Of a stretch of 13,276 nt of DNA, positions 13,122 to 13,276 are shown in pieces. This DNA is from Sandaracinaceae bacterium. Lineage in GTDB: Bacteria > Myxococcota_A > Polyangia > Polyangiales > JAFGIB01. The notes beneath the pieces were generated by a model. That model saw only the letters and a program-made list of their open reading frames with translations, was not told where the DNA came from and ran no database searches. Location of the stretch: NCBI GenBank assembly GCA_017881145.1, contig JADGRG010000409.1:1-13276 (forward strand). The letters are read 5' to 3'. Positions within the stretch are counted from its first letter, which is position 1; every line of letters begins with the position of its first letter. The position numbers and the translations under genes are program-made.

Positions 13122-13276
13122 ATGCAGAGCACGGTCATGAGCTGGGTCGCGGCGCTCTTCCTGCTGGCGATCTTCGGGTGTGCGGAGCATCGGTCCGTCA
13201 CCGGGTACGCCGATGCTGGTGCCGCCGGTGCGGCTGGCACGGCGTCCGGATCGGCGGGAAGCGGCGCAGGTTCGGC
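13122..13276 (+). CDS. Lipoprotein with Gly/Ala/Ser-rich linker, N-terminal fragment (runs off the right edge)
   Basis: The 51 visible residues start MQSTVMSWVAALFLLAIFGC. The hydrophobic stretch ending in IFGC looks like a signal-peptidase II site, with C20 as the lipidated cysteine; Phe at -2 is not typical, but the rest fits. After AEHRSVTGYAD the chain becomes almost pure Gly, Ala, Ser and Thr. Such linkers often follow the lipid anchor in surface lipoproteins of large-genome myxobacteria. The functional domain is beyond the window, so no function can be given. GAGG at 13113-13116 lies 5 bases before ATG 13122. The ATG at 13137 is an alternative that would shorten the signal. The gene starts 96 bp after a terminator and probably has its own promoter. 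Confidence 0.65.
   Translation, partial: MQSTVMSWVAALFLLAIFGCAEHRSVTGYADAGAAGAAGTASGSAGSGAGS

Overview
This window looks like a chromosomal housekeeping segment from a GC-rich Gram-negative bacterium, most likely a myxobacterium (Myxococcota, perhaps class Polyangia). That placement is inference. It rests on strongly G/C-ending codons, a DUF4388-type protein with a J domain and TPR-like tail, a protein with three tandem DsbA domains, and a lipoprotein with a long Gly/Ala/Ser linker. No rRNA gene was available to confirm it. I saw no insertion sequence, integrase, CRISPR array, tRNA or prophage gene.

Layout from left to right. A 5' fragment of hisD (minus strand, running off the left edge) is divergent from cysS. 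A 374-bp gap follows that codes for no protein I can support, but it holds a nested set of inverted repeats able to fold into one long rod-shaped hairpin. Next come a DUF4388 / J-domain / TPR-like protein and radC. Then comes the classic ribosome and membrane-insertion cluster rpmH-rnpA-yidD-yidC-jag, with overlapping or nearly touching genes from rnpA onward. It makes ribosomal protein L34, the RNase P protein, the YidD insertion factor, the YidC insertase and the KH/R3H RNA-binding protein Jag. The cluster ends at a strong hairpin shared with the convergent rsmG. Divergent from rsmG is an AmgK-like sugar kinase, which ends at a small intrinsic terminator. Last are a small secreted protein with three cysteines, a membrane-anchored protein with three consecutive CPFC-type DsbA domains, a strong terminator, and the start of a lipoprotein that runs off the right edge.

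Most genes are conserved core functions: histidine synthesis, tRNA charging, rRNA methylation, tRNA processing, membrane-protein insertion and cell-wall sugar recycling. The less ordinary content is the triple-DsbA protein with its small exported neighbour, the DUF4388-J-TPR fusion, the structured gap after cysS, and a perfect hairpin that contains the preferred radC start codon. I see no complete new defence or mobile system. The best candidates for new biology are the triple-DsbA locus and the structured intergenic region.
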